NCBI GenBank assembly: GCA_963924555.1
Contig: OZ004592.1
Coordinates: 434,001 to 498,000 of the forward strand
DNA from: Crambe crambe
Taxonomy: Eukaryota; Porifera; Demospongiae; Poecilosclerida; Crambeidae
Length of the DNA: 64,000 nucleotides
Direction: 5' to 3'
Shown here: positions 12,801-25,270 of the stretch, piece by piece
How positions within the stretch are numbered: position 1 is the first letter of the stretch
Layout of the letters: each line of letters begins with the position of its first letter
The notes under the pieces: model-generated
Database searches by the model: none
What the model saw: the letters and a program-made list of their open reading frames with translations, nothing else
What the model was told of the DNA's origin: nothing
Translations under genes and position numbers: made by a program

Positions 12801-15800
12801 CTCAGCACCACTTTCCGAAACAATCCCTATAGGCACACAATAAGGTCTAAGGTGAAAGGTTAAAGGGTGCTGACTAAACATAGCTAGAGGACCAATCGTA
12901 CCTGGTTCTTGACATCCTTGAGGTTGAAGACAAGACTTCTGTACTTGTTCTTATACTTAGGGTTAATGTCACGATGGAGTTGATGCAGCTTCTCTTCAAT
13001 GTCATGGGCGATGGCTTCCACCCGACTCTGCTCCAGGTTAGCCATATCAGCTGCATCTTCACACCTATAACCAACAAACTTCATCATGAACATGGTGTGT
13101 TCCAATTGGAATGCTCACCTCTTCCAAAGAATCTGGTAAAGGGCTCTCTTGGCATTGGCTCTGACTGAGGCAGGGTCCATCAGTGATATTTTGGGAAACG
13201 TAGAAGTGCTCTCAGCTTCTTTCTTCACTTCTTGTTTCACCTTGTGCTGTTTCTTGGATCCTTTTCCACCTGAAGATAGAGCTAAATATGCAACAAAGTA
13301 CTAAAAAATTTCTGGGACAGTTTTTGGTATTGATTACAGCCTAGAGAATTGATACTATTGAAGTAGTGAAGTTCCTTAACAATAGTGCACTGACCTTTGC
13401 CCTTTTTATGTAGAAGTATTTGGTAGGAAGTGTGGGTCTTCAACCAAGGGACAAGATTCTTCTCACTGGGGGCTGCAATTCCCACCAACATCTTCCCAGT
13501 GGCCTTCTCGATCACACTGACACCTCCCGATCCTTTGACGAACTCCGAAGGATTGGAGTGGAAGGAGATGCCCCTTTCGGAAAGCTTCCTGATCGAGTAT
13601 GAGGCATGCTTCTCAATGCAATTCTCTCCACAGTAGACAGATGGAGGAATGGTAGGTTTGTTGCAGTCTGGACCAATGCAAGACCCAGTATACACCTCCT
13701 GCAATAAATCAAACATTGAAATCTAAAAAAAAAAATCGCATATTCAAGACCACAGAAATCCACGACATTTCCCACTGCATAATAGTATGATTGCTATTGA
13801 GCTATTCTTCGTGGTTTACTTATAATAGAATCACCTTGAACTTTGTCCTGACAGAACTGGAAGTATCCTCAGTTTTGGCAACACTCACTTCCTCTTTGAT
13901 GGTGCCCTTGGGGGCATTGTCAGGCTGAAACAGCTGTGAGAGGCCATACTGGTCCACCCCTTCTTCCTTCACACTTGACGAGCGTCTTCGGGTGACAGGT
14001 GTGGAGCCTCCAGGTGTGGTTGCTGGAGCAGCTCTAGACTGCTCAAGCTTTTTGCTCAGATCTTTTTCCTTGATGAGGTCTCGTCGACCAATGCGAGCAG
14101 ATCTGAAGTGTTATCATAAATAATTATCATACAGACAAAACTTTCCATCCACCTATCGAGTTCTCTCTCTGCCTTTGCTTGCTTCTCCTTCTCCACACAG
14201 ATGGGGCAAGTGTACTCTTTCCCCTCCCGTTCCATCCGCTTCCCCTGGCTGACACTGATCCCCACGCATGAGCCATGGTACCACTCTTCACAGAGGTCAC
14301 AGCAAATCATGAACCTGGAGACCGAGGAAGGTCAAGGGGTGAGAACATGAACATAAACTATGATAATGTCTCCAATTTTGGAAGGGAAGGAGGAGGTGAG
14401 GGTGGAGGGGGTGAGGGAGGAAGGGGTGAGGGAGGAGGGGGTGAGGGAGGAGGGGTGAGGGGTGGAGAGGGTGAGGGAGGAAGGGGTGAGGGAGGAGGGG
14501 GTGAGGGAGGGGATCTGGACAAAACTATTTATTTGTTGGCCTGCCCCATCTCACCTATCATCATGAGGCTGTTGACAGATGCACCACAGGCGATCTGGAT
14601 CATCTGACTCACTCCCTTCATCATCATCATCTTCTTCTTCTTCTTCCTCCTCCTCTCCTCCTCCTCCTCCTTCTTCTATCCCCTTCTCTTCCTCCTGCTC
14701 CTCCTTGACTTTCCCTTTCAAATCTTCCTGCTCAAATTTGGGGTCCTTCCCATACTTCTCATTCTCAAAAGAGTCTGCAGTAAAAATGACCGAATGACCA
14801 ATACTTTCTCTTTCAAGCCCTGATTTATTGCATACCTGCAATCTTTTCATTCTTGACTTTTTCTTCACCATCCTGAAGTGGCTCAGACTCGACTTTGGGA
14901 AGTGTCACCTCTTCCTTCACTGCAGCATTCAGTTCACTCATATCAGTGGGTGCCAACTTCCTGTGCAGACGACTGCTCTTGCGTAACATCATTCTAGTTG
15001 GCTTCTGCTCCTCGACATTCATACTCTGTCCTGCTGACTCAGCAGATTCCTCTACAATTTAAAATCATAACCTTTATATAAATGGTGCTCATATCTGTTA
15101 CACGGTATAACAAGCACTGTGCTTATTTGTTACATGGTATAACAAGCACTGTAATTTATTCTCATTTGTTACATGGTATAACAAGCACTGTAATCTATTC
15201 TCATTTGTTACATGGTATAACAAGCACTGTAATTTTATTTTCACTTGTACTGTATCAGAGATAATTGTGAACCATCACTTACTTGGTGCTTCAACATCAT
15301 TCTTTGACATGGTCACTTCTTCACTCTTCCCCTCCTCTCCTCCTCCTTCACCACTCCCACATTCCTTTGACACATCCCCCTTTTCATTAGTGTCTTCATG
15401 CTTAACCCCTTCAGCTCCACTCTTATTAACCCCTTCCCCTCTCTCGTCCCCCTCACCCACGGCCTTTTTAAGAGCAGCCTTCTTTGCACCCTGTACCACT
15501 GATGAAGGCAAGCCGGAATCCATAGTAACTGGAATATCACTCAAAGAGTTCAGACTGTTGAGAAAGAACTCCGCCTCACGTCCATCAGGAAGGGAGAGGT
15601 CAGGAAAGGTCTTACCAACATTCAAACTGAAGGGAAAATCCATATCTTCTTCATCATCACTTCCCCCAAAGATGTCTGCCAGTTCTTGTGAAGATGATGG
15701 AAGTGAAGAGGATTGATCTGCAGGAAAAGGCTCAATAACATAAGGCCACACCCCTTAAGTAAGAAGTGGGAATCACTCTGTAAGCTTCATTCATCACTGC

Positions 15801-16051
15801 ATCATTTTGACCAATTATTGCACTAACCTACATCTAGGTCTAAATGATCATTGTTCCCCCCAAACACAGAGCACGATTCATTACTATAATATACAGTGCG
15901 CTTTAAATAGAATAATGAAACAAGCTTGTAACTGTGAAGTTTCTAAGGTTACGAATAAGGTTTCTTCCACACCTGCTGGAAGTTCTGGAAGATTCCACTC
16001 TTTGGCAAGAGTGGCGTCAGCATTATCCGGATCTAGAAGGTTGCCATCCAT
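9872..16051 (-). CDS. DIDO1: DIDO1/PHF3-family protein (PHD, TFIIS-central and SPOC domains)
   Basis: A nuclear transcription and chromatin regulator of the death-inducer obliterator/PHF3 family, about 1,500 residues. Exons are about 16051-15973, 15715-15295, 15053-14838, 14772-14561, 14314-14152, 14102-13835, 13699-13395, 13270-13116, 13066-12901, 12828-12708, 12622-12502, 12440-12012, 11958-11800, 11752-11663, 11553-11362 and 11286-9872. In order it shows an acidic N-terminal part; a PHD finger (LWCICQQ..CCDLCEEWYHGSCVG..CPIC) split between two exons; a Cys-rich box (CIGPDC..YCGENCI..KH) with a following segment characteristic of this family; a TFIIS central domain (VRANAKRALYQILWKR onward); and a SPOC domain (VIWKGFVNMSG..LPDTLHVMGRI..YLVKKHRCGVI). 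The long last exon is Pro/Gln- and Gly/Arg-rich and ends GRRFPAEWYRD. The gene could equally be co-orthologous to PHF3; sponge-grade animals may have only one such gene. Confidence 0.88.
14385..14515. repeat. G-rich tandem repeat in DIDO1 intron
   Basis: The plus strand has repeated GGTGAGGGAGGAGGGG-type units in the intron that splits the PHD finger. Many G-runs are close together, so the plus strand could fold into G-quadruplexes. Confidence 0.85.
15085..15245. repeat. Minisatellite in DIDO1 intron (about 44-bp unit)
   Basis: Four imperfect copies of a unit containing TTGTTACATGGTATAACAAG follow one another. The unit itself holds a short inverted repeat (TGTTAC / GTATAACA). Confidence 0.85.
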
Positions 16052-16262
16052 AGGTGTCTCTTTTTTTTGAAATTTAAATTTTTCCAGCTGTATCCTGTGC
16101 TACCCAATGAAGCTTCATGTAAGAAACTCTCCAGCTCTAGGTATTTTTAACTGATTTTCAAGACGAACAAAGGACTTTTTTTAAAGAGCACGTTTCGAAA
16201 CTTTGAGTTAAGTTGGTAAGGGATCGTCCTGGCAAATACTGTGGTGTGCACCATTTGGAATA
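16052..16262. promoter_or_regulatory. Shared promoter region of DIDO1 (-) and NUP42 (+)
   Basis: Only 211 bases separate the two divergent start codons, so the promoters must overlap. No specific factor site or TATA box was recognised. Confidence 0.6.
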
Positions 16263-17767
16263 ATGGCTTCTGCCGGCGTTTGTAAATTCTTCCTACAAGG
16301 GCGGTGCAAGTTTGGAGACAGTTGCAGATACGTTCATCCTGGCATAAATAAAAAGCAGGAGTTTCATAGCAGTCAAAGAGGTAGGGTTATAAATATAGCT
16401 ACACCGTGATATGACTACATTTGGCTGGGCAGGTTATGGCAGACATCAGCCTCCACCTGTGAATAACACTGGGAGAAGATGGGACCAAGGAGTGAGTTGA
16501 AAAGTAATTCTTTTTTTTTTTTTTTTGGTGTGCAACTTTTTGAGATGGGAAAATCTTTATCGTGAAATTAGGGAGGGAGGAATCGATATGATCTCTACAG
16601 TGATCATGATTCAGGGCGAACTGGTGGTCATACTTCTGACAGAGGAGGACAAAGAGGGAGAGGGAGGTACAGAGGTGACTTTCAAGGAGAAAGGGGTGGC
16701 AGTCAAGGGAGAGACATGGGTCCTGGTCGAGGAAATGATCGTTATCATTATACAAATCCAAGCTACGGCTATGGGCATCAAGGTGATAGGGGACAGCGAT
16801 GGGACAGCGAGAGGGGACAGCGATGGGACAGTGAGAGAGGCCGAGGTGGATTCAGGTCACAGCAAACTCATAATTATCAGCGTTCCAATCGCGACCTTTT
16901 CAGAGGTGAAAGTAGAGGATTTGTCACTCAAGACACTCATGGCACTCATGACACAGAAGATCACCTCAAGGATCCTGATAGTATAGCGTAAGTATGAATT
17001 AGGGTGATTACTGAATTCCACTGCCCCTCCCCCCCATTCCTCTTTGCAGTTCTGCAATCAAAACAGATATAGAGAACTGGCCAGGAAGCATGTGGCCTCT
17101 TTCTTGCTACTCTTATGGGAAAGAGTGTCCTTGTCTGCCCGGCCTTATTGACGTATCTCCTGAAGAAGTAAGATTGGCAGCATATCTTGCCAGATCTTCG
17201 GGAACGTGGTCAGCTTTTGTACATAACCTAGAAGAACTGGGAAAGAACCAAATATCTGTACAGCTTAAATATGGAACTATCACAGCAGAACAAGTTCAAA
17301 AGCTAGTGAGTCAATAGCTTTTCACTCTTTAAGGTCTCTGACCTTTTTTTTTCTTTCGCTTTCAGCAATCCATGAATACATCTTCATCTCAGTTTCCAAT
17401 GACCTCACATGATGGATTATTTGGTCCAATCAGCCCTGCAATAAGTAGTGATTCTGTTGTTTCAACTCTATTCAGTACAAGAACTAACTCTGAAGATGCT
17501 AAGTTGCCACCGATGTCTCTTTTTCAATCTGATGATAAACCTGCATCAGTTTCCATGTTCTCCACGAGTTCTCCTGGCAGTGGATCGTTGCCAGTTCTAC
17601 AACCACCTGAACAGTCTCAAGTACAGCCAAGTGTACCTGAGAAAAAAACTATTCTAACTCAGGAAAGCACCAATGCGTTAACTCAGAAGGACTTAGAAGC
17701 TTTTAAAGCTGATAAATTTATTTTAGGCAAGATCCCTGAACATGCACCCCCACTGGAATTATGCTAG
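16263..17767 (+). CDS. NUP42: Nucleoporin NUP42-like (CCCH zinc finger, FG-type)
   Basis: A nuclear pore component on the cytoplasmic face that binds GLE1 and supports mRNA export. It is 416 residues, close to human NUP42. Exons are 16263-16380, 16433-16491, 16572-16987, 17050-17305 and 17366-17767; all phases agree. A CCCH finger opens the protein (CKFFLQGRCKFGDSCRYVH). Next comes a Gly/Arg/Asp-rich segment with a short direct repeat (GQRWDSER twice). Then a conserved block follows (IENWPGSMWPLSCYS..VSPEEVRLAAY). The protein ends FILGKIPEHAPPLELC, which resembles the C-terminal GLE1-binding motif of NUP42. The FG content is low for a nucleoporin. The acceptor of exon 3 was chosen at 16571 because it alone keeps the frame open. 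The stop is 147 bases from the stop of the convergent ERICH3 gene. Confidence 0.85.
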
Positions 17768-17914
17768 TTGATAATAATTTTAATCACTTCAATTATTCTA
17801 TATTTAAAAAAAACAACGTATGATTACCTCACAATGCAACAACAAAAAATGATAATGAGATGTTACACCATGATTGTGATATCTCATCACAACAACAGAA
17901 AGAAAAAAAAAAGA

Positions 17915-20900
17915 TTATGCAAATAAGGCTGAATAAGACTCATCCTTGTCAACATCTGCATGTAGAGGGTTTGACTCAATAGAATGTGGACTCTCAGTAC
18001 CCATCATTACGGCATCATCTACAGGTTTATCACCATAAGGTTTGCCTAGCTCTGTATTTTCAGCGGAAGTGATAGGCACAGTAGGGACATCATTGTCACT
18101 GTTCTGGACTTGAATAGATGAAGCAATCACCTCTGTCTGATCAACATTGTTTGTAGACTCGTCTAGGACAACTTCAGGTACTTCTGCTGTAATGATGTGT
18201 TCAGTTTTGCCTGAAGGAGAAACGGGCCGGTCATTGGGATGGTGAGCAGCCAATTCCGAAGCTTCAGACTCTTTAGAATGGGTGGAATCACTATCTAACA
18301 TAGGCATTGAGACCTCGTCGGTAATATCCTCAGCCTTTTCTGAGGGGGCAATAGACTGGCTCTCCCATTGGTCTTTGACTGAGGCACCATCACCCCCTGG
18401 GGTGAGTGAACCAGCTCTAGGCTGGTCATCCTTATCCAACAATTCACTCTGTTCTGCAGCTGCCATACTCTCAGGCTCAAACTTCTCAACAGTATCATGA
18501 TTATCTTCTGTCTTGATGAGTTCCTCTGCAGAGATACCGTTTTTAGAGTCCAGCAATCCACTTCCAGTCCTCTCTAATACTTGATTTGCCTCTGCTAGTG
18601 TTTGAGATTCCCTCTTTGAACCATCATCATCCTCAAAGTCATTTTGTGGTTGCTTGGATGAATAATCTGTTCTTTCTTCTTCAATAGCTTCCTCTGGTTT
18701 GACTGCATCAATTTCAGGTTCTGCTAAATCCTGTAGAGATCCTTTTTTCTTGCCCATACTCTCTAAACTTTCCTTTTCTTTGGTAGATTTATAATCAGGT
18801 TCTCCTAAATCTGCTGATTCATCTGCGTCTTTTTCAACAATTTTTTCGTCTTCCTTCTTGTCTTCCTCTTCAAAATGATCACTATATACAACTTCTTCAT
18901 CACGCTCTACCTCAAGTTTATCTTGTACTGCTTCATGGGTACCATCAGACACTGGTACTTCAGTGATATGATCATCATCACCAACTTTATCTTTATCATT
19001 ATCAGATGTTTCCTTTCCTACTTCAGCACTATCGTCATTCTCAGCACCAAATCTCTCAGGGAGTATGTCGCCATTGTCATTCTTCAAGTCCTGGTCTTCC
19101 CTTGCTTCTGGATCATCATGACCAGCATCACCTTTTGATTCTTCATCTTTCTTTGCTTCCACACCATCATCACGATCAGCTTCAGCTGCAGTTTCTTCAT
19201 CTTTCTTTGCTTCCACAGCATCATCATGAACAGCTGACTCATCTGCCACTGGGCCATCGTTGTTACCAGTTTCATTACCATCGTACTCTTCCTTTACTTG
19301 GACACCAATGACACCATCATTGTGATCAGCTTCTTTTTCTGAGTGTTCATCTTCCTTTGCTTGCACACCATCATAGAGATCAGCTTCTTCTTTTTCTGAG
19401 CGTTCATCTTCCTTTGCTTGCACACCATCATAGAGATCAGCTTCTTTTTCTGAGTGTTCATCTTCCTTTGCTTGCACGCCATCATAGAGATCAGCTTCTT
19501 TTTCTGAGTGTTCATCTCCATAATCTTCTTTTGCTACTGCTTCATCTTCCTTTGGTTTCTCTCCATATTCTTCCTTTGCCTCATCTTCAGTTGCTTGCAC
19601 ACCATCATTGATATCAGCTTCTTTTTCTGAGTGTTCATCTCCATATTCTTCCTTTGCTACTGCTTCATTCTTTGCTTCCACAATATCATCTTGATTGGCT
19701 TCATTTTCTGAGTATAAATCTTCCCTTGCTACTGGGCCATCATTGTTATCACCATATTCTTCCTTTGCTTCCACACCATCAGCTTCATTTTCTGAGTGTT
19801 CATAATCTTCCTTTGCTACTGGGCCATCATCAGCTTCATTCTCTGACTCTTTATCATTGTACTCTTGCTTTGCTTCCACACCATCATCATGATCAGCTTC
19901 ATTTTCTGAGTGTTCATTGCTATATTCTTTTTTTGCCTCTTGCTCTGAATGGGTGTGGTGATGACAGTGGACAGATGATCATTGTGAACAACTATAATAA
20001 ACAACTTACCTAACTCTTCCTGTTTCTCTATTGATTCATCAGCTGGTTCTGCTGCATCATTATCCTCATCATCTCTGTGCTTCTCTGCAGGCTCATCATC
20101 GTATTTCTCATCATCGCTGTGTTTCACTGCAGACTCGTCATCACTGTATTCTTTGTGTTTCACTGCAGACTCGTCATCACTGTATTCGTTGTGTTTCACT
20201 GCAGATTCGTCATCACTGTGTTTCTCATCATCACTGTATTCTTTGTATTTCGTGGCAGACTCGTCATCACTGGGTTTTTCATCATCACTGTATTCTTTGT
20301 GTTTCACTGCAGACTCGTCATCACTGTATTCTTTGTATTTCGCTGCAGACTCGTCATCACTGTGTTTTTCATCATCACTGTATTCTTTGTGTTTCATTGC
20401 AGATTCGTCATCACTGTATTTTTCATCATCACTGTATTCTTTGTGTTTCACTGCAGACTCATCATCACTGTATTCATTGTATTTCGCTGCAGACTCATCA
20501 TCACTGTACTCTGTGTGTTTCACTGCAGATTCATCATCACTGTGTTTCTCATCATCACTGTATTCTTTGTATTTCGCTGCAGACTCATCATCACTGGGTT
20601 TTTCATCATCACTGTATTCTTTGTGTTTTGCTGCAGATTCGTCATCACTGTATTCTGTGTGTTTCACTGCAGACTCATCATCACTGTATTCTTTGTGTTT
20701 CACTGCAGACCCGTCATCACTGTATTCTGTGTGCTTCGCTGCAGACTCATCATCACTGTATTCTTTGTGTTTCACTGCAGACTCATCATCACTGTATTCT
20801 TTGTGTTTCACTGCAGACCCGTCATCACTGTATTCTGTGTGCTTCGCTGCAGACTCATCATCACTGTATTCTTTGTGTTTCACTGCAGACTCATCATCAC

Positions 20901-22781
20901 TGTATTCTTTGTGTTTCACTGCAGACTCATCATCACTGTATTCTTTGTGTTTCACTGCAGACTCGTCATCACTGAATTCTGTGTGTTTCGCTGCAGACTC
21001 GTCATCACTGTATTCTTTGTGTTTCACTGCAGACTCGTCATCATCGCTGTATTTCGATGTAGAGGCATCACCATTGTATTGTTTTCCTGCAGACTCATCA
21101 TCGCTGTATTTATGTTTCCCATCATCGGTGTATTCATCAGAGTATGCAACCCTTTTACGGTTAGCACTCCCTTTTCTGGTCTATTAACATAAACAATGCG
21201 ATGACTCTATTTTGAGCAGGTGAATAGAGACTTACAGAACGAGATTCAGAAGATTTGGATAAGATTTTATCCGATTCTCTGTCTCTGGAGTCATCCTTTG
21301 TTCGCTTGTTGAGACACCTTCAACACATAACAATAATAAGGTAGCTCCAGTAAAAATAATATTGATATACCAACCTATAGCACGGAGTTCCTCCACTTAG
21401 TTCTATAAGTCTGAAGTGGGAACACTTACTCCCCAGCAATTTCCCACAGGTGTGCCTGTACTCACAGCATGTACTTATTCTTAAGTCCAGCATCCCATTC
21501 AGATAGATAGTCAGACCAAATGGCATACCAATGTGTCGTCTGGAGAAAAAACTGAAGTTTTCTGCAAAAAAACAACAACAAACAACAAAAAAACAAATAA
21601 ACAATATCACACCAATTAACAAGTCCATGTGCTAATTCTAGGAAGTGCAATTTTTATTCATTACCTTTTGGTGCTACAAAGTCCTTGAAGAGTGTAATAG
21701 TGTTCCCCCCACAGTGCTGCTGAAGAATCAAAACTTCAACATCATTTTTAAAACCCTTACTGCCCACTATGTTCAGGCTCTTGCCCAAGTAACAGAGTGT
21801 GATTTGAACATCAGAATGTGTTGGGAAACTTCTCCTGATAACTGGCTTGATTTTTGTAGACAACTATTAGCAAGCAATAGAAAACTATAATGGTTGTCAC
21901 TGTGGAGTTTGCCATCTCACCTCAGGTCTCTTGACTTTTCTATGTGGGGTTTGCTGTGAATACTTAGGAGGACGAGGGTATGAAGGTGGATGTGGCAAGG
22001 ATTGTGCATGTGCTCGATTGAGACTTCGAAGCAACGACTGATCCATGTATGGACTTTGTGAACCGCGTTGGATCATCGTTTTGGACCTAACCATACTCAA
22101 AATATCTTTCAAGTCACTGATCTCCTCTTGACTGCTCAAATTGAGCTTTTTATAATGGATATCAAGAGCTTGTGAGAGAGGATCTTGGGATGTATCAAGG
22201 TGGTCAATTCCATAGGGATGTTGTTTCCGATTCTAAATTAAGATTCACACACACAATAATACATTACCTGTTAAAATTTTAATTTTTAATACCTTGACTT
22301 TCTCTACAAGTTCAATCTTTGCCAAAAATTCCAATTTCTTCTTCAAGTCTGCTCTGCGCTTTCTCTAAAGAAAAAGTCACTAATGACTATGTATCTAATA
22401 TATAATCTCTCTCCCATAACTATTACCTCCATTTCAATGGCTGTGCTAACTATTGAGTCGGCATAGGTCTTTTTATCAAGTTGCTGTCTCTGAGTATTCA
22501 AACGATAGTCATTCTCTTCTACAATTTTTCCTTCCTTGGTGACCTGAAGGTGAGAATCGTAAAGATGCAATTCAATTCTCTTCTAGAGGTTCCTGTCTTA
22601 CCAAACCCATTCTCATTAAGTGCCTTATCCGCCTAGGGTTGGAGTAAAAAGTTGCCAGATGTTCATCACAAAGACTGTTGTAATGAGCCAGGGGTCTGTT
22701 ATATCAGAAATAAAATTGATAACTATGATACACTGCAGGCAAAAGGCAATTCCAGACTCACCCCAAATACTGTGACTGCAT
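17915..22781 (-). CDS. ERICH3: ERICH3-like glutamate-rich protein with large acidic repeat arrays
   Basis: An ERICH3 (glutamate-rich 3) relative; the vertebrate protein is linked to cilia. It has about 1,430 residues in ten coding exons: about 22781-22762, 22695-22602, 22543-22429, 22364-22293, 22233-21920, 21863-21665, 21561-21373, 21316-21243, 21183-20012 and 19949-17915. The start MQSQYLGPLAHYNSLCDEHL was chosen because it matches the family N-terminus, where the phrase AYNSL..HL is near the start. The helical N-terminal part contains RRIRHLMRMGLVTKEGKI. The DUF4590-type domain follows: IKPVIRRSF..VLILQQHCGG..SFFSRRHIGMPFGLTIYLNGM..CCEYRHTCG. The last two exons are almost wholly repeats: about 30 copies of a 12-residue unit (KHKEYSDDESAV) and then longer Glu/Asp units (EHSEKEADLYDGVQAKED). 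An untranslated first exon probably ends at the donor near 22909. Confidence 0.85.
20090..21060. repeat. 36-bp coding tandem repeat in ERICH3
   Basis: Roughly 25-30 copies encode KHKEYSDDESAV or close variants. Some copies have an inserted DEKHS or DEKPS. Copies are nearly identical at the DNA level; most contain CTGCAG. Because the unit is a multiple of three with no stops, it also makes long open frames on the opposite strand. Confidence 0.95.
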
Positions 22782-22987
22782 ATCTACGACTGCCACTACC
22801 TCTCCGCTACTAGGTCTAGGTAGTCCTATGGTCCCGGGACAGTCGTGGACTGCATAGCTTCTGTAATGAATACTAGTTGCTAGGTGTATCTAGGGAATTT
22901 ATCGCGGACGCACCTCCCGCAGCCCGATCGCGATCCGGACTAAAGGTTTTTTACCGCGGCATCGCGCGCGCCAGAACTCGTGGTGAG
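22782..22987. promoter_or_regulatory. CpG-rich shared promoter of ERICH3 (-) and TRMT11 (+)
   Basis: The two coding starts are 206 bases apart. The region is strikingly rich in CG dinucleotides (TATCGCGGACG, GATCGCGATCCGG, ACCGCGGCATCGCGCGCG) compared with the surrounding A/T-rich DNA. A minus-strand donor (GGGAG then GTGCGT) at about 22909 marks a likely ERICH3 untranslated exon. That exon would contain a three-codon upstream reading frame at 22962-22951. Confidence 0.65.
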
Positions 22988-25154
22988 ATGATTATGGCGA
23001 TGAGATCCATTTGGAAAAACTTTCTTTGTTTGTTCGTTCAAGAACATACAGACTTCAGGATACAGGTGAGCATTTAGTGCTAGGGTGCTATTCAATTCAT
23101 TAGATTCCATCCTTGTCATCTAGGAATTACAATCTTTGGTCTCAATAGCACATTCTGAAGTGAAGTATGAACACACCTCCTATTCTAATGAAGTAGATAA
23201 TGCACTTTTTTGACTGCAATGTGTGTATGGTGACTAACTGTGACCTTCCATAGAATCCACATCTTATAGTCCAGCTTGAATCAGAGGCTGTAGCAAGGCA
23301 AATTTTGAATCGCTCTCTACTACTGAGGTGTGTTTAAAATTCATCCAGTCTGAAGAACATCCTCTGATTCTTTTTCATATGGCAGGTCTATATTTGAGTT
23401 GTGGGGGTGGGGACGAGATTATGATGACTTGAAATCTTCCATCCAATCAAATATGACATCAGAATTAATGGTATTGTGCCAGGATTGGTATTAGGTTTAA
23501 AAAGTTGATTGCTTTACGTAGGAACCTTATACAAGGGATGACTACACTTTCAGACTAACAGCAAGTGGGTTTTCTCGAAGGTGTTCATCAGAAAGGCAAA
23601 AGATGATATTTGAGGTTTTACAAAGGTGATGAATAGATGACATATTCATCATCATCCTTTTTTAATGGATCTTTCAGAAACTGTCCTTTTTGCCCTTTAA
23701 TGGGAAGGTTGCTCTCAAAAATCCTACGCATGCGTTTCAAATTTTGGAGGATTATGGGGACTGTGCAAAGACTGCTCCCCAGGAACCTCTGAGGATCTTC
23801 TTCGGCCGGCTCATTGGCCATGGGCAAAGAGAACTCATCCTCCGGTATTCCATAAAGAATCGGCATTTCATTGGAAACACATCCATGGACCCTCAGCTCT
23901 CCCTCATAATGGCCAACCAAGCTAAAGTAAAATGACCTATAAGATGACATATCTCAGTACTTGGTACCATGAAACACATCCAGGTGACCTCTGGTGACTT
24001 TGTCCTTGATCCCTTTGCTGGAACAGGTTAGTGGAGTGTGGTCATGGTTATCATTAGTGCATGGTTTGGATTGTGGATTTGTAGGAGGTATTTTGGTGGC
24101 ATGTGCTCACTTTGGTGGGTATGTCATGGGCTCTGACATAGACTGGAACGTTGTTCACGGGAAAGGTGACATCTCCTCACATTTAAAGAAGCACTTACTG
24201 AATATTTGCTGCTGTAGGCCGGACAACAAGAGCAGGTTCTTCGAGCAAATACAGAGGTGGATTTAAGTCACAGAATGTGGGACCCTTTTTTAGTACTTGG
24301 ATTATCCCTTGCAGGTCAGAAGGAGAGCCTATTGGCTAACTTGCAGCAGTACAAGCTGGAGAGCAGGTTTGTGGACATGCTGGTGGCAGATGCTGCCACT
24401 TGCACGTGGACCAGACAGGAACTCTTTGATGCCATAGTAACAGATCGTACGTCCGTAAGAGATCAGTATGGCCCAAGTTATCTGCATAAGTTTTTGTGTG
24501 CTAACTTAGTATTATTCCCTGTTCAAATACACAATCATGCACACTCTTCTATAGAACCTTACTCTTAAATAATGCACACTCTCTTCTACAGCTCCTTATG
24601 GTGTCAGAGAAGGTGGTAGAAAGGTTGGTTTCAAGTCTAAAGAGAAAACCATCCCTCAAGACTGGTTAGTCATGCACATCAGTCTTGCATAAGCTCTACT
24701 GCTGTGTTGCCATGCCATTATGTGAGCAGTAAGGATGGTCACTTTCCTGAAATTAAGGCATACAAACTCTCAGAGCTGTACTTTGACCTGCTCCAGTTTG
24801 CTGCTAAGTTTCTGGTAGTTGGTGGGAGATTGGTGTATTGGTTACCAGTGGTGAAGACAGAGTGAGTCCCGCAGTTGAATAAGAAAGTGCACATAATTGC
24901 CACTGCCCTCCCCCCTCAGGCTGACAGCACTGCCTCAACACCCCTGCCTTCGTTTGGTCTCCTGCAGTCTTCAGCCCTTGCAGCGACATGTGGGTAGGAA
25001 TCTTGTCACCATGGAGAAGTGCAAATCATGGGAGGAATACAAACTTGATCAAGGAGAAGATGTCAAAAGAGAACAAGTGGAAGAACACATAAAAGAGCTA
25101 GAACTGCATGATAACTTTAGAGATAAATACCTCAATGAAGACCGGTACAAGTAA
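22988..25154 (+). CDS. TRMT11: tRNA (guanine(10)-N2)-methyltransferase TRMT11
   Basis: Catalytic subunit that, with TRMT112, methylates N2 of guanosine 10 in tRNAs. It has 460 residues; human TRMT11 has about the same. Thirteen exons: 22988-23065, 23124-23192, 23254-23327, 23386-23470, 23522-23614, 23678-23926, 23984-24026, 24085-24165, 24218-24256, 24315-24446, 24592-24664, 24730-24861 and 24920-25154; phases all agree. Family marks in order are FVQEHTDFRIQELQSL, IFELWGWG, LSFLPFNGKVALKNP, RHFIGNTSMDPQLSLIMANQ, the SAM-binding motif DFVLDPFAGTGGILVACAHFG, DIDWN, the catalytic D-P-P-Y-G motif (split by an intron after the Asp codon's next base), and GGRLVYWLPV. The fifth donor (GAG then GTTTTA) is weak but is the one that keeps frame and length. 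The stop is 116 bases from the stop of the convergent INTS9 gene. Confidence 0.94.
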
Positions 25155-25270
25155 TCAAATGTTTTTTGCTCTAGTATCATAGCTGGAGAGAGATCAGGTT
25201 ACCAAGCTAGCATTAGAGAATGCTCAATATGAGGCTATAGTAAAATATTGGTATCATGGAGTTGCAATAA

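Noticed and set aside
20090-21060. CRISPR-like regular spacing of repeats
   Set aside because: The repeats are contiguous and coding with no unique spacers, in an intron-containing animal genome.
20031-21192. Three long open frames on the plus strand (314-371 codons), Ser/Leu/Phe- or His/Cys-rich
   Set aside because: They are the complement of the 36-bp ERICH3 repeat. A stop-free unit divisible by three stays open in several frames, and these products are low-complexity with no domain.
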